In this document: positions 47,455 to 57,882 of the stretch, one piece after another | Layout: the number at the start of each line of letters is the position of its first letter | Position numbering within the stretch: position 1 is the first letter of the stretch | From: Erigeron canadensis | Lineage: Eukaryota > Streptophyta > Magnoliopsida > Asterales > Asteraceae | Length of the DNA stretch: 64,000 bases | Assembly: GCF_010389155.1 (NCBI RefSeq) | Contig: NC_057763.1 | Location: 8,122,649 to 8,186,648, forward strand | Direction: 5' to 3' | Notes under the pieces: model-generated | Database searches by the model: none | Seen by the model: the letters and a program-made list of their open reading frames with translations, nothing else | What the model was told of the DNA's origin: nothing | Position numbers and translations under genes: made by a program

Positions 47455-47745
47455 CTTGTTGTTTTGGAATAACCCATAAAAATACATTGGCAAAGATTTC
47501 GATTTTTTCCCTACTTCCTTTTCTCATTTTGTTTGTGTTTTGCCACTTTGTTTTGATCTCTCAATTTGAAAAAAAGTTGATGCAACGATGCCTTTCATTA
47601 TGAATACAACACGTCTCAACCACAATGTGTAATGTGGTTAGACAACACCATGAAAAAGTGACGAGTCATAGTCTCTGATATCTTTTGTGAAAAAACGACA
47701 TTCAATATTACGTTTTCACTTCATTGTAGAAACATGTCTTACTTT
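47455..47745 (+). repeat. segment duplicated at 53470-53755
   Basis: Ordered matches include atttcgattttttcc, tcaaccacaatgtgtaa, catgaaaa, tcatagtct and cacttcattgtagaaacatgtctt. The two copies are direct repeats flanking the copia element at 47948-52858 and are clearly older than its insertion. Confidence 0.75.
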
Positions 47746-47947
47746 CTTTGTCTTTATTTTTATCCAAAAATTACCTAACAAATTATTATCACGTTCTTAT
47801 CATTATTGTTCATTCTTATAAATTTTATCGCTAGCTATATTTAGAAATTTATAATGTCATGTAACGTGACATCAAATCGTCTCAAAATGTTACCAATTTT
47901 TAATATATGCTTTTTAGTTGGGCTTGGACATATACTATGGACCTAAA

Positions 47948-48406
47948 TATTGGAACTATGTTAGTGTGACCGTCACTGATCATCTATCATTCATGATATG
48001 ATAATTGACGATAACTGAAATCCCTATGTCTAGTAAATATATAATGGGCTTATTTACTCTTAGATACGTAGTATAGGGTTTCCTATTAGATGATTGGAAC
48101 TATGAGGACTAATGTTACACACATTAAACACCAAAGGGGTTGAATGTGTAAATACTCTTCTTATAAATAGAGAGCCATAAACCCTGAGTTAAGGTTAATG
48201 AGACACTAATCCTTCACTAATTTTCGTGTGTCTTCCTCATTTAAATTCGTGCATCATGTTCCAGCCGAATTACTCATCCCATTATTACTCAATCACCTTG
48301 TTATGGTAACCCGAAATCAATAGCAATTATGCTTTATGCTCTTACAGGTTCCATAAGACGATTGGGGATGTTTTATCACTCGAATCGAATCATGTTTATT
48401 CCAACA
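47948..48406 (+). repeat. 5' LTR of the copia element
   Basis: 459 bp, partner of 50796-51142 plus 52747-52858. It contains a TATA-like TTATAAATAGAGAG near 48160 in the same position as in the right LTR. Confidence 0.9.
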
Positions 48407-48424
48407 TGTTGTATTAGAGCCGTG
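48407..48424 (+). other. degenerate primer-binding site
   Basis: TTGTATTAGAGCCG lies directly after the left LTR and differs by two bases from the initiator tRNA-Met primer-binding site TGGTATCAGAGC. Confidence 0.65.
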
Positions 48425-48494
48425 TTACGAACGATCTATCATGATTTGGTTCGAATTCGAGGGTTTTCGCAAACTAAAAATCTGCAGAACTACA

Positions 48495-48975
48495 AAACTC
48501 ATGCCGACGTCATCACGAGTTCGTGCTGACGTCATCACAGACTAATGTTTACTTCGTGCTAACGTCATCCTCGCGCTGACGTCATCTTCGTGCTGATGTC
48601 ATCACGCACTTCTGCTCATCTTCGCACTTACGCCATCACGAATTCGCGCTTACGTCATCGCGATATCGTGCTTATGTCACCACGAACTTCAGCTTAATTT
48701 CATACACAAATTAGCTACAAACTCGTGCTTACGTCATCACGAGTTTATGATACTTTCGTGCTGACAACATCACGAATCTATGATATCTTCGTGCTTACGT
48801 GTTCACGACTTAGATGATGTTTTCGTGCCTATGTCATCACGACTTACTGATGTCTTCGTGCTTACATTATCACGAACTATTACTTAACTTCGTGCTTACT
48901 TTATCATAAGTTATTACTTAAGTTCGTATTATACTGAAGATGATTTTAGGTGATGAATGTGTTCGTGCTTACTAT
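48495..48975 (+). repeat. array of about 15 TGACGTCA-type repeats in the copia leader
   Basis: A degenerate unit of the form TTCGTGCTGACGTCATCACGA recurs with variable spacing (about 17-55 bp) from 48500 to 48965. Core variants include TGACGTCA, TTACGTCA, TAACGTCA and TGATGTCA. The unit is itself nearly palindromic (CGTG...CACG around ACGTCAT). TGACGTCA is the known binding core of plant TGA-class bZIP factors. The array lies between primer-binding site and pol remnant and is non-coding. Confidence 0.85.
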
Positions 48976-48989
48976 TTTACCCTATAACT

Positions 48990-50460
48990 TTGTGGTTGTC
49001 CATATAGCATAATGACGTTTGGGACTTGGTTGAATTTCCTGAAGAATCCAAACCTGTAGGTTGTAAATGAATCTTCATAACCAAATTAGACCTGAATGGA
49101 AACGTCAAACGCTATAAGGCCATAACTAGTTGCGAAGGGCTTTACTCAAAAGGAAGGAATCGATTATCAAGAGACCTTATCTCATGTCTCATATAGATTC
49201 CTTAAGGATCATCATGGCATTCGTAACTTATAATTATGATTTAGAGTTACATTAGATGGATGTCAAGACCACTTTCCTAAATGCAAACTTGCATTAAGAT
49301 GGATACATGTGAACCTGAAGTTCCATAAAGTAAATAGCACATGATCTGCAAGTTGAATACGTCCATATACAGGTTGAAGCAAGCATCACTAAAATGGTAC
49401 GTTAAGTTTAATGAAGTCATAAGAGGAAAAGACTTCCTAAGAAAATCAAGTGGATTAATACACTAATCTCAAGATCAGTGGGAGTAAATTTACAAGCCTT
49501 GTTTTGCACGTGGATGATATACTTGCAAATAACAACTTGGATATGTTGCATGAGTCGAAGTGTTTACTTTTCGCAGAATGTTGACATAAAAGATCTCGGT
49601 GATGCCTTTAATATCACAGGTATCGAAATACATCGGGATAGACGTAATGATGTTCTAGTTCTTTCTCAAAAGACTTATATTGAACACATCTTTGAACGCC
49701 ATAACATGCAACACTACATACCCACTATAGATCTATTATTAAAAAGAAACGTATGTGATTGTTTCCGAAGTCCGAACATTGAGATTAATAAGTAGCAAAT
49801 GAGGATGATACCTTACTCGTAAGTAGTTAAGAGCATTACGTACGCTCAGGTCTGTACTCGTCCTGGTATCGCTCATATTGCCGGTATGCTTGGGAGTTAA
49901 GTATATAAACTCGGATTAGCATATTGCAAAATGGCTAAAAAGGTTCTACGATATCTGCAAAGGACAAAAGACTACATATTAATTAACTTATAGGAGAGGT
50001 GACAACTTAGAAGTAGTGGGATGTTCTAATTCCAATAAGAATTCTACTTCTGAATGTATATTTATGATTAGCTGGCAAACCTATCTTTTGACGGAGTCAT
50101 AAGTAGAAACTGACTGCAACATCTACCATGATGTCTAAACGTTCATAATTTCATGTCATGAGATGTTGTTAAAGAACCTGGTCAGTGGACTCAAAGTCGT
50201 CATTTTTATTACTAAACCATTGAAGCTTTATTGTGATAACTCAGCTACCGTAATTTTTGAACAGTAACAGTTCAACTGGCGCTGAGATGTATCTCGATAC
50301 AAAGTATCTATTTTACGTGAACTGATTGAGGAAAATGTTCTTTGTATTGAGTACATAAGTACACATAAATATGCTAATGAATCCAATGACCGAAGGTCTT
50401 CCTCCTAAAATCTTCGTAGGACACGTGTCGAAGATGAGGATTACTAAAAGACCCATTATG
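48990..50460 (+). pseudogene. copia reverse transcriptase / RNase H remnant
   Basis: Scattered frames encode the C-terminal half of copia Pol. The 49478-49795 frame has a VDIKDLGDAFNITGIEIHRD stretch and SQKTYIEHIFERHNMQH, which follow the RT catalytic region; the upstream VDDML-type motif is seen only as a damaged reading near 49510. Downstream pieces match the RNase H region (tyrtkdy-like block near 49960, a DNSA-like word near 50235) and the end of Pol (LPPKIF near 50400). Gag, protease and integrase are absent, and stops and shifts are frequent, so it is non-functional. Confidence 0.8.
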
Positions 50461-50795
50461 ATAGCATGTTGTACTTATTGGTCATAATTATTATGTTAAT
50501 GAAAATTTTTCTTAATGAAAAATTTTCCTCCTTATTTAGATTTTGTTTGTCTATTAGTTACACTTCGAGCTCATAACAGTGTAAAGACATTATATAACAA
50601 AATTTGTCTTAGTCAATTGATCATTGCTTATTAGTTTTAAATTTGAGTCATAGTTTGACTAGTGGGGTCCTGAGTTGATGTTCTTCTCTACGACTGTACT
50701 AATTGGCTATGATTTCGGTTTAAAACAAAATGAGTATTATTCCGGAACTTATTTGAATAATCATAGATAAATGATCGCTTGGTCAAGTGGGAGAA

Positions 50796-52858
50796 TGTTG
50801 GAACCACGTTAGTGTGACCGTCACTGATCATCTATCATTCATGATATGATAATTGACGATAACAGAAATCCCTATGTCTAATAAATATATAATGGGCTTA
50901 TTTATTCTTAGATACGTAGTATAGGGTTTCCTATTAGATGATTGGAACTATGAGGACTAATGTTACACACACTAAACACCAAAGGGGTTGAATGTGTAAA
51001 TACTCTCCTTATAAATAGAGAGTCATAAACCCTAAGTTAAGGTTAATGAGACACTAATCCCTCACTAGTTTTCGTGTGTCTTCCTCATTTAAATTCGTGC
51101 ATCATGTTCCAACCGAATTACTCATCCCATTATTACTCAATTTGTAACACCCCGCTAAAGCGGAATATACGGGATGCATAGATAAGCACAAGCATGCACA
51201 GTACAAGTTCGAACACAGCCAATAACATTAAGGAATAAGAAGTATCATAAGTTATTATAGCACATGGGATAAACCCAGAATTAGATAATATTTAAAAGAT
51301 AGAACAATTGTCTTATAAGAACTTGAACTCTGAGCTGAACAAACAGAAGGAAGTCTTCACAGCTACGAATCTTGTACGTTCGAACCATCGCCAAAGGAAT
51401 GAGCTAAAAGAAGGAAGACTCATATGCTAAAGGATTTAATAGTCTAGCCTGAAAAGCATGTAAGTTCAAAAAGGTCAACTACGAAAGTAGTTGGTGAGAT
51501 TCACATCAAGTACTTTATAGTTATACATAGTAACAATATGTATATTAAGAACAAGTCATAAGTTCGGTACGTATATCATAAGTACTTTATAATAGTAAGA
51601 ACAGTTTAAGAACAAGTAATGCACTTTGTATGTATGTATATAATCACTGCTAACCCGATTGGCCAATGATGAACAATAAGGTGCCAGTAAGCTCACATAA
51701 TCAAGTAAGCTAAATATGATCTAGATCAGGACAAGTATAGATAATATGCATCCTCCAGAACTGTAGAGAATGAGGGTGGACCTACCCTAACAGCGCTATC
51801 CATGATTACCTACGGTTTATTCCCTGAACTGTGGGATATTAATTGATAGCAGTGGAAATAGTACTCATACATAGATCAGTAAGTGCATCACAGAGAACAA
51901 GCGTAGCAATATAAATGCATTAAAGATCCTGCCCATTCAAGATCTAAATACACTTTAGAAGATAATTCAGAATCATTTCATAAGTATTTTCATACGATCA
52001 TAAAATAGTACGTAGACCGTTCAAGAACATATATATATATATATTTATATATATATATATAAGTACAAAATAGTTTTCATGCTTTTCAGTCCCCGATAAA
52101 GAACTTGAACAAAATGTACGAAAAGGGGATAAGTGAACTCACAGTGATCTGGTACACACAAAGTTATTGAGCACAGAAAACAAGCACAGAGATAGATAGG
52201 TTATATCTATCGAAATCCAAGCACACCTTGACAGAAACCTGCGATTTGATTCCAGAAACGTGTTTTGATCGTCACAAGGAACCCGAAAGTACAAACGATT
52301 TCAATCAAACAACCCAAAATCAAGATGGTGATTTTTAGTGTGTGAAAATGGGGGTGGAGGTGTTCCTGACTATGTGTTTTTAGAGAGAGAGAGGTGTTTG
52401 GAGGTGATGATGAATAGTGAGGGTTTCTCACTCTATAATTTTCTATTTATACCTTTTTAAATAGATGCACTAGGTATTTACAAGGGACTATTTGTTGAAC
52501 ATTTTTGCACTAGAACATTCATGGACATGAACATTTATGAACCGAACCTTCACATTTTATCGAATTAATTTATAATCCGTCACATAAATCAAGATTTAAG
52601 ATCAAATTGACCTTCAAATAAGCACATATTTTACGTCTAAAGTACGTCAAGAACTTAAATAAATTGGACTGTCTAGCCGTTCAGATGGCGAAAGTACGAT
52701 CTAAGGGACTTAATTAGAATGTTTATAAGGCGGTTGTTACACAATTACGTTGTTATGGGAACCCGAAATCAATAGCAATTATGTTTTATGCTCTTACAGG
52801 TTCCACAGGACAATTGATGATGTTTTATCACTCGAATCGAATCATATTTATTCCAACA
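50796..52858 (+). repeat. 3' LTR of the copia element, split by a nested insertion
   Basis: Homology with the left LTR covers 50796-51142 and resumes at 52747. The intervening 51143-52746 is the inserted solo LTR plus one copy of its target duplication. Confidence 0.9.
51143..52741 (+). repeat. solo LTR, 1.6 kb, nested in the copia 3' LTR
   Basis: It begins TGTAACACCCCGCTAAAGCG, ends GCGGTTGTTACA, and is flanked by CAATT at 51138-51142 and 52742-52746, a perfect 5-bp duplication. It has no internal coding region and no partner LTR, so it probably arose by LTR-LTR recombination. The start is shared with the long LTR at 2330-4740. It contains a (TA)n run near 52028-52062. Confidence 0.85.
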
Positions 52859-52863
52859 CTAAA

Positions 52864-53465
52864 CACTGTGCTTTTATTCAACCCTAAATATTTTTATATA
52901 ACTTCAAATCAAACTACAGAACTATCATCTTGAAAAAACATGATAAGAATAACCTAATAATGACCAGAATGATTTGAAACACTTAATTTCCTTGGACCTG
53001 ATTTTATTCTTATCCATCTAGTCTGCTTAGTGACGATGTGGTCACCTTATATGTGTATATATCCATACTCATACATAAAACATTTTCATTATCCTTATTT
53101 AAAATTTTAAGATTGTTTGGTAAGATACAATGTGAGTAATTCATCCCCAACATATGATAAATCAAGACCATTTTTTTTCATCTTATACAAAGAGTAATTT
53201 GCTCATTTGATAGAAACTCATATGACATATAATTTATTTGCATATGAGTTTGTTGGGTGTGGGGAAAAAAAGAGGTGGGTACTACTAAATTTTATTAGAG
53301 CCGGGTATTACTAAATTTTATTTTTCTTTTTGGATATTTCCTTATTATTTTATTTTTAATTGAATGTAAAATAGTTATGGCCTTAAAGTTCAGTTTCCGT
53401 TGACCACAAGAAAATATATTGTACGTGACATCTTTTTGTTTGCCGTTAATTGTCTTATTTCATTG
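52864..53465. other. spacer without a recognisable gene
   Basis: No coding sequence or repeat boundary was identified. Confidence 0.4.
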
Positions 53466-53469
53466 TAGT

Positions 53470-53755
53470 TCTCGAATCACACACAATAATCCATTGGCTA
53501 ACATTTCGATTTTTTCCATACTTTCTTTGTCATTATTCCCATCTTTCCTGTCTAACTTTACTTTCAATCTCTTAATTGAAAAACAGCTGATACTGATACA
53601 ACAATACCTTTCACTATCAATACAACAGGTCACAACCACAATGTGTAACGTGGCTGCAAAATGCCATGAAAAGTAACCATCATAGTCTTTAATCTTTATT
53701 GTGAAAACGACAATCAATATTATGTCCTCACTTCATTGTAGAAACATGTCTTGCT
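53470..53755 (+). repeat. second copy of the 47455-47745 segment
   Basis: Direct, diverged copy; see the entry at 47455. Open frames on both strands here have no recognisable domain. Confidence 0.75.
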
Positions 53756-53959
53756 TAATGTGATATTCTAGTAGCAAAATAGTGAAATTTATAAGTCACT
53801 ACTTTTAGTATGATCGATGAAACATCATAGACACGACTAATACATTGATTTCTTCAGCTGGGATATTAATTAGTTGGTTTGAAGTAAACCATTGTATGCA
53901 TTGAGGGGCTTAAGGAATTATTGGGGGCCTAGTGTTAGTTATTAACATATTTATTCTTG

Positions 53960-54144
53960 GATTGAGATTTCCTAAAGTTAATTACAACTTTATTAGTAAA
54001 GTTGTAGATCCTAACCATTGATTTAAAATTAAAGGTCAATATTCAAAGATGAATTTTAAATTTTGACCTTAAATTTCAATTCAAAGGTCAAGATGCTTCC
54101 AACTTTACCAATAAAGTTGAAAGCAATTTTAGGAGATCTCAATC
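53960..54144. mobile_element. MITE with long inverted arms, 185 bp
   Basis: The left arm (GATTGAGATTTCCTAAAGTT) and the reverse complement of the right arm (GATTGAGATCTCCTAAAATT) match and continue inward through caactttattRgtaaagttg and aaaggtcaa words. The target duplication is unclear, so the superfamily is unassigned. Confidence 0.75.
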
Positions 54145-54384
54145 TTTTATTATCTGCCTGCTACACAATGTCCTTTCCATTTGTTTCTTTTTATTTTGTG
54201 TAACCCAATTAGTTGTGTTTATTTTAAATTTGGTTTTTAATTTGTTGCAAGTTTCATTTATAAACGACATCTGGATTCGGCTAAATACCATCAAAGAAGG
54301 ACCCCACATAATCATTAATCAAAATCGAACCCTCTCGTATTAAACTGCTAGAAGAAAAGTAAAATACCAATGATAATTAGTACA

Positions 54385-54560
54385 ACTGATCAGATCCATC
54401 TCAGGTTTTACCCAAGGTCTTGAGTTCGATCTTTAAGGATGACAAGTCTTGAGATCTTCCTCCGAATACTTGTAACAACCCATGATCAACATTTCGTTGT
54501 TTAGGGTACATGCAAGGCTTCACCATTATACGGTGTGGTTTTCCCTGATGTCGCATACCG
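54385..54560 (+). repeat. dispersed repeat with pol III B-box-like word (possible SINE)
   Basis: It contains AAGGTCTTGAGTTCGATC, similar to a tRNA B box, followed by a tail region alignable with 42705-42885. No flanking duplication was found. Confidence 0.4.
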
Positions 54561-55068
54561 ACTAAGTGTTCAAAAATTAAAAGAAGATAAGTAGAATAAT
54601 TACTAGTACTAAAATCCGTGCGCGTTGCACGGATTGACATATAATAATCACAGTATCTTTTCAATAACCATTACGTCTAATCAGTGGTAACAAATATTAT
54701 AACATATGAAGTAAGGAATAGCAAAACATGAAAGCTAAATCAATCAATCTAAATATAATAAATCTAATCAAATGCTTTTAATGTTAAAAAAAAACATATA
54801 CTTTTAGTCAAATTAAACATATAGCCTAAAGTTTAAGGTAGAAAATCATACAAAATATGAAAGCAACATGCTTGTGAAGGGGCAATTCTTTAAGGACTAA
54901 ATTAATTAACTTAGAATACTACTCCGTATAACAATATAATGATAATCACCAATATACTAATATCAATAACCAAGAAAAAAAAAACAAAAGACATAAAATC
55001 ATTTAGAATATAAAAACCAACATGCTTGTAAAGGTAGTGTAATTGTTTAAGCCCCAAATCAATTAACT

Positions 55069-55070
<2 letters not shown>

Positions 55071-55115
<45 letters not shown>
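55071..55115. repeat. (AAT)n microsatellite
   Basis: About 15 uninterrupted AAT units. A second, imperfect AAT stretch occurs at about 55390-55435. Confidence 0.95.
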
Positions 55116-55116
55116 G

Positions 55117-55356
55117 TGTGTTAAGTATGAGGCTAAATGTACCGATATTGGATATGAGTTTTTCCCTTTCTTTTTCTCTTCTTTCGGAGAGCTTCAGAAG
55201 GATGCAATAGCCTTACTGAAACGGATCCGAAAGTTTTCCGTGACTCGAGACATTGGGGTATGTGCTTCTACTCATATTTTTCATAGGATTAGTTTTGCTA
55301 TTACTATAGGTGTGGGAGCCCAAATAGTATCGCGACTCCCTACTAATTTCTTGTAA
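55117..55356 (+). pseudogene. coding-like fragment inside a Helitron
   Basis: An open frame of about 79 codons ends in TAA at 55354-55356 and contains GYEFFPFFFSSFGELQKDA, LLKRIRKFSVTRD, and GVGAQIVSRLP. The composition is protein-like and differs from the surrounding AT-rich DNA. From memory it resembles the C-terminal part of a recurrent transposon-associated protein family in plants, but I cannot confirm this. No start codon or promoter is evident. It lies antisense to the Helitron and is probably captured or an older insertion. Confidence 0.45.
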
Positions 55357-55537
55357 CTTTTATGAAAATTTAATAAAAGTGTTACTTTTATAATAATAAT
55401 AATAGTTATAAAATAGTAATAATAATAATAATAATCAATAAACTAATAATAATAACCAAGAAAAATATAAGAATAAGGAAAAAGAATTAAAAACTTATCA
55501 GACATGATAGAATGATTCCTTAACTAATATATATAGA

Positions 55538-55924
55538 ATTGACGATTGGCTTTGTAGAAATTTACATTATGTAACTAATAAATCTTATACGGATTAGATA
55601 TGCAATATCCTAGTTTTATACGAAAAAGAAATTACATTAAATAAAACTAATTAAATAAAAGAGATTACATTAAAGAAATTAATTATTAATTTGATAATAA
55701 TAACTAATTAAATAAAACTAAAAAGATAGTTGTCGTTTTAATAAAGCGTCACGTGTCGATCAAAATAGGCTACAATTCTGTTTTAGATTATTAGTTGATA
55801 AGAACGTAGTTTATAACAATTAGCATTAACCACAACTTAATAATTATCCACACTAAGAAAAAGAAGTGTGCAAATTAACTTTGGCATGTCTTATGTTTTT
55901 CGACCCCAATTTTTTGCATTACCT
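55538..55924. other. spacer without a recognisable gene
   Basis: No feature could be supported between the two Helitrons. Confidence 0.4.
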
Positions 55925-56743
55925 TCTATAATATAGGAGTTGAATGTGAACAGGAACTTTTTTGTCTTTTTCTGTAGTTTCAGTATATATAATATGTTTA
56001 GCAATTATACCTCAAAAAATTGAAATGGTGGAGTAGTTGAGGCCTCCACCTTTAGATGGAAAGGTGCTGGGTTCGAAACCTTTCCCCCCACCCCTTTATG
56101 TTTTTTCTTTTTTTTTTCTTTAGTTTTGCTTTTTTGAAGGTTTTATCTTTTTTGCATTTTCAATATATATAATATGTTTAGCAATTATAATTTAGAAAAC
56201 TAAAATGATGGAGTGGTTGAGACCTTCAACTTTGGAAGGAAAGGGGTTGAGTTCGAAACCATCCACCACCTCTTTATGTTTTTTCTTTTTTTTTGTCTTT
56301 AGTTTTTTCTTTTTGGTAATTTAACCCTTTCTTTTTGAATTTTTCTATCCCATATATAAATTTAGTTTTATATAATTAAACCCCAAATTTTTTTAAATTT
56401 TTTTTGGGTTTTTAAATTTCTAAATTTTTATTTTTTGTTTATACCATTTATGTTTTAGGCTTTTGTATTTATTTTAATATTAGGTTTTCTTTTATAATTT
56501 CTTTAATACTTTTTACCAATTTTGTTTTTTGGTTATTATTATAACTTTTGTAATTTTTTTTTGTAACATTTTGTTTTTTTAACATATTTTTTACAACTTT
56601 TTTGTAATTTTATAATTTTTCCTTTGAAATTTTTTTAAACCTTTTGCGTTCTTTTTAACGCCACCGTTAAAAACATTCGGCTAGATATGACTACACGCTT
56701 TAAACATCGACGCCACCCAACGGGCGGCATGTGAACCACCTAG
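55925..56743 (+). mobile_element. non-autonomous Helitron, about 820 bp
   Basis: It starts TCTATAATATAGGAGTTG and ends with a hairpin (GCCACCC aac-type loop GGGCGGC) followed by atgtgaaccacCTAG and T. It contains a 180-bp tandem duplication with a tRNA-like core and T-rich flanks. Confidence 0.7.
55980..56320 (+). repeat. 180-bp tandem duplication with tRNA-like cores
   Basis: Two units (about 55980-56158 and 56160-56320) share tatatataatatgtttagca, a tRNA-like core (56027-56091 and 56207-56271) and tttatgttttttctttttt. Each core has an A-box-like gtagttgagg / gtggttgaga and a B-box-like GGTTCGAAACC / AGTTCGAAACC. The first core's ends (GGTGGAG and CCCCACC) can pair like an acceptor stem. 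The T-run that follows could stop pol III. Confidence 0.65.
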
Positions 56744-56744
56744 T

Positions 56745-57565
56745 TGTTAAATTTTGCAACCTGTGAGTGGAGAAATTAACACATAGACGTTTGGCTACGA
56801 TGGAGTAGATTAAAAAAAATATTAATTTTTTTAGCATAAAAGACAAAATTTAATACAGTAAATATATATAATTTTTAATTGCTCCACAAAGATTTTTTTA
56901 TTTATTATTTCTACAATTTCATTTGTGAACCAATTGACAAATTACTTATATACTAAAAAATTATATGATTTTTACCACTACTTATGCGAGTACAACTTAC
57001 ATGTCTTTATGCATGTTTTACAATCTTTTTATGTATAGATTCATCTAGATCATTCTTTTACCTATTTCTACCTTCTTTTCATCTAGCATCTTCTTCACAC
57101 TCTTCTTCTCATAATATCTCTTCTTTAAAATTATATCCAGTCTGTTATTGTTGGTTTAAATTGAAGGTATATTCCTATTAGATGTCTGCTACTTATTTTA
57201 CATGATATATCAATTTCAGTAATATCTTCTTTACTAAGTGTTTTTTTCTTAACAGTTGACATGCTTCTCTTGAACGGTCACCTAACTAATCAAAATCATC
57301 GAAGGAGCTCCCCATTTTAAAAAGGCAGTAACTACCATTCCTTGAAACATATGATAATTTTGTTTTTGACTTATCATTCCTGTGGTGGACCGTATGCTAA
57401 AAGTGGCACCTTTGGTCCTATAAAATCCTTAGATATCAAGTCCATGTCCTTATAACATTCCATGGTGTTCACATCAGTAATTTATGCTTTGAGCCTAATG
57501 GGATTATCGACATTTATATCACCAAATAATTTTTCTTGGTTTCATATGATGTTGTTTGCTTTTAC
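56745..57565. other. stretch upstream of the Rep-helicase Helitron
   Basis: No clear Helitron 5' end or gene was found. It may include non-coding 5' sequence of the autonomous element. Short open frames at 56984-57181 show no domain. Confidence 0.4.
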
Positions 57566-57882
57566 AAAATTTCATTACTTCTTTTTTTTTTTCCTTTGAT
57601 TGTTTAATTATTTTATATTAGTTCATTGTATTTTATTTCCAGGTTAATTTGTTGTGTGTTTGCTTAATTTATATTAGCGGTTTTTTCCCGGTAGAAGCTC
57701 TATTGCCAGGTTTGTTATTCTCTATTTTTCATTATTAGTATATACTATATTACTATCTGTCTTTAATTTATTAGTATATACTATATTACTTTATATCTTT
57801 AATTTGTTAGTATATACTATATTAATTTCTATCTTTAACCAGTGTACTTATTATTACTGTATAATTTGCGATAAATTAAGAG

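Larger units (their letters stand above)
47948..52858 (+). mobile_element. Ty1/copia retrotransposon, internally decayed, perfect target duplication
   Basis: Left LTR 47948-48406 and right LTR 50796-52858 (the latter split by a nested solo LTR) are flanked by CTAAA at 47943-47947 and 52859-52863. The LTRs are about 95% identical by eye and end TATTCCAACA. The left LTR starts TATTGG where the right has TGTTGG. A polypurine tract (AGTGGGAGAA) precedes the right LTR. The internal region is only about 2.4 kb, with a primer-binding-like site, a repeat array and a broken pol 3' portion. Confidence 0.9.
54603..55537 (-). mobile_element. Helitron, about 935 bp, carrying a coding-like fragment and a microsatellite
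   Basis: The minus-strand 3' end is ccgtgcaacgcgcacgg (stem CCGTGC/GCACGG) followed by attttagtaCTAG and T at 54602, a textbook Helitron terminus. The 5' end is less certain. I place it at 55537, where the minus strand reads TCTATATATATTAGTTAAGG. Inside are an (AAT)n run at 55071-55115 and the open segment at 55117-55356. Confidence 0.65.

Noticed and set aside
47246..47527. 93-residue minus-strand frame
   Set aside because: Low-complexity Phe/Leu run; the homologous segment at 53.5 kb does not preserve the same frame or peptide.
48495..48975. TGACGTCA array considered as a CRISPR-like or coding repeat
   Set aside because: Units are degenerate, spacing is variable, stops occur in all frames, and the context is a retrotransposon leader.
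56027..56271. Genuine tRNA genes
   Set aside because: The cores have tRNA-like boxes but no complete cloverleaf or clear anticodon arm that I could draw, so I call them tRNA-like only.
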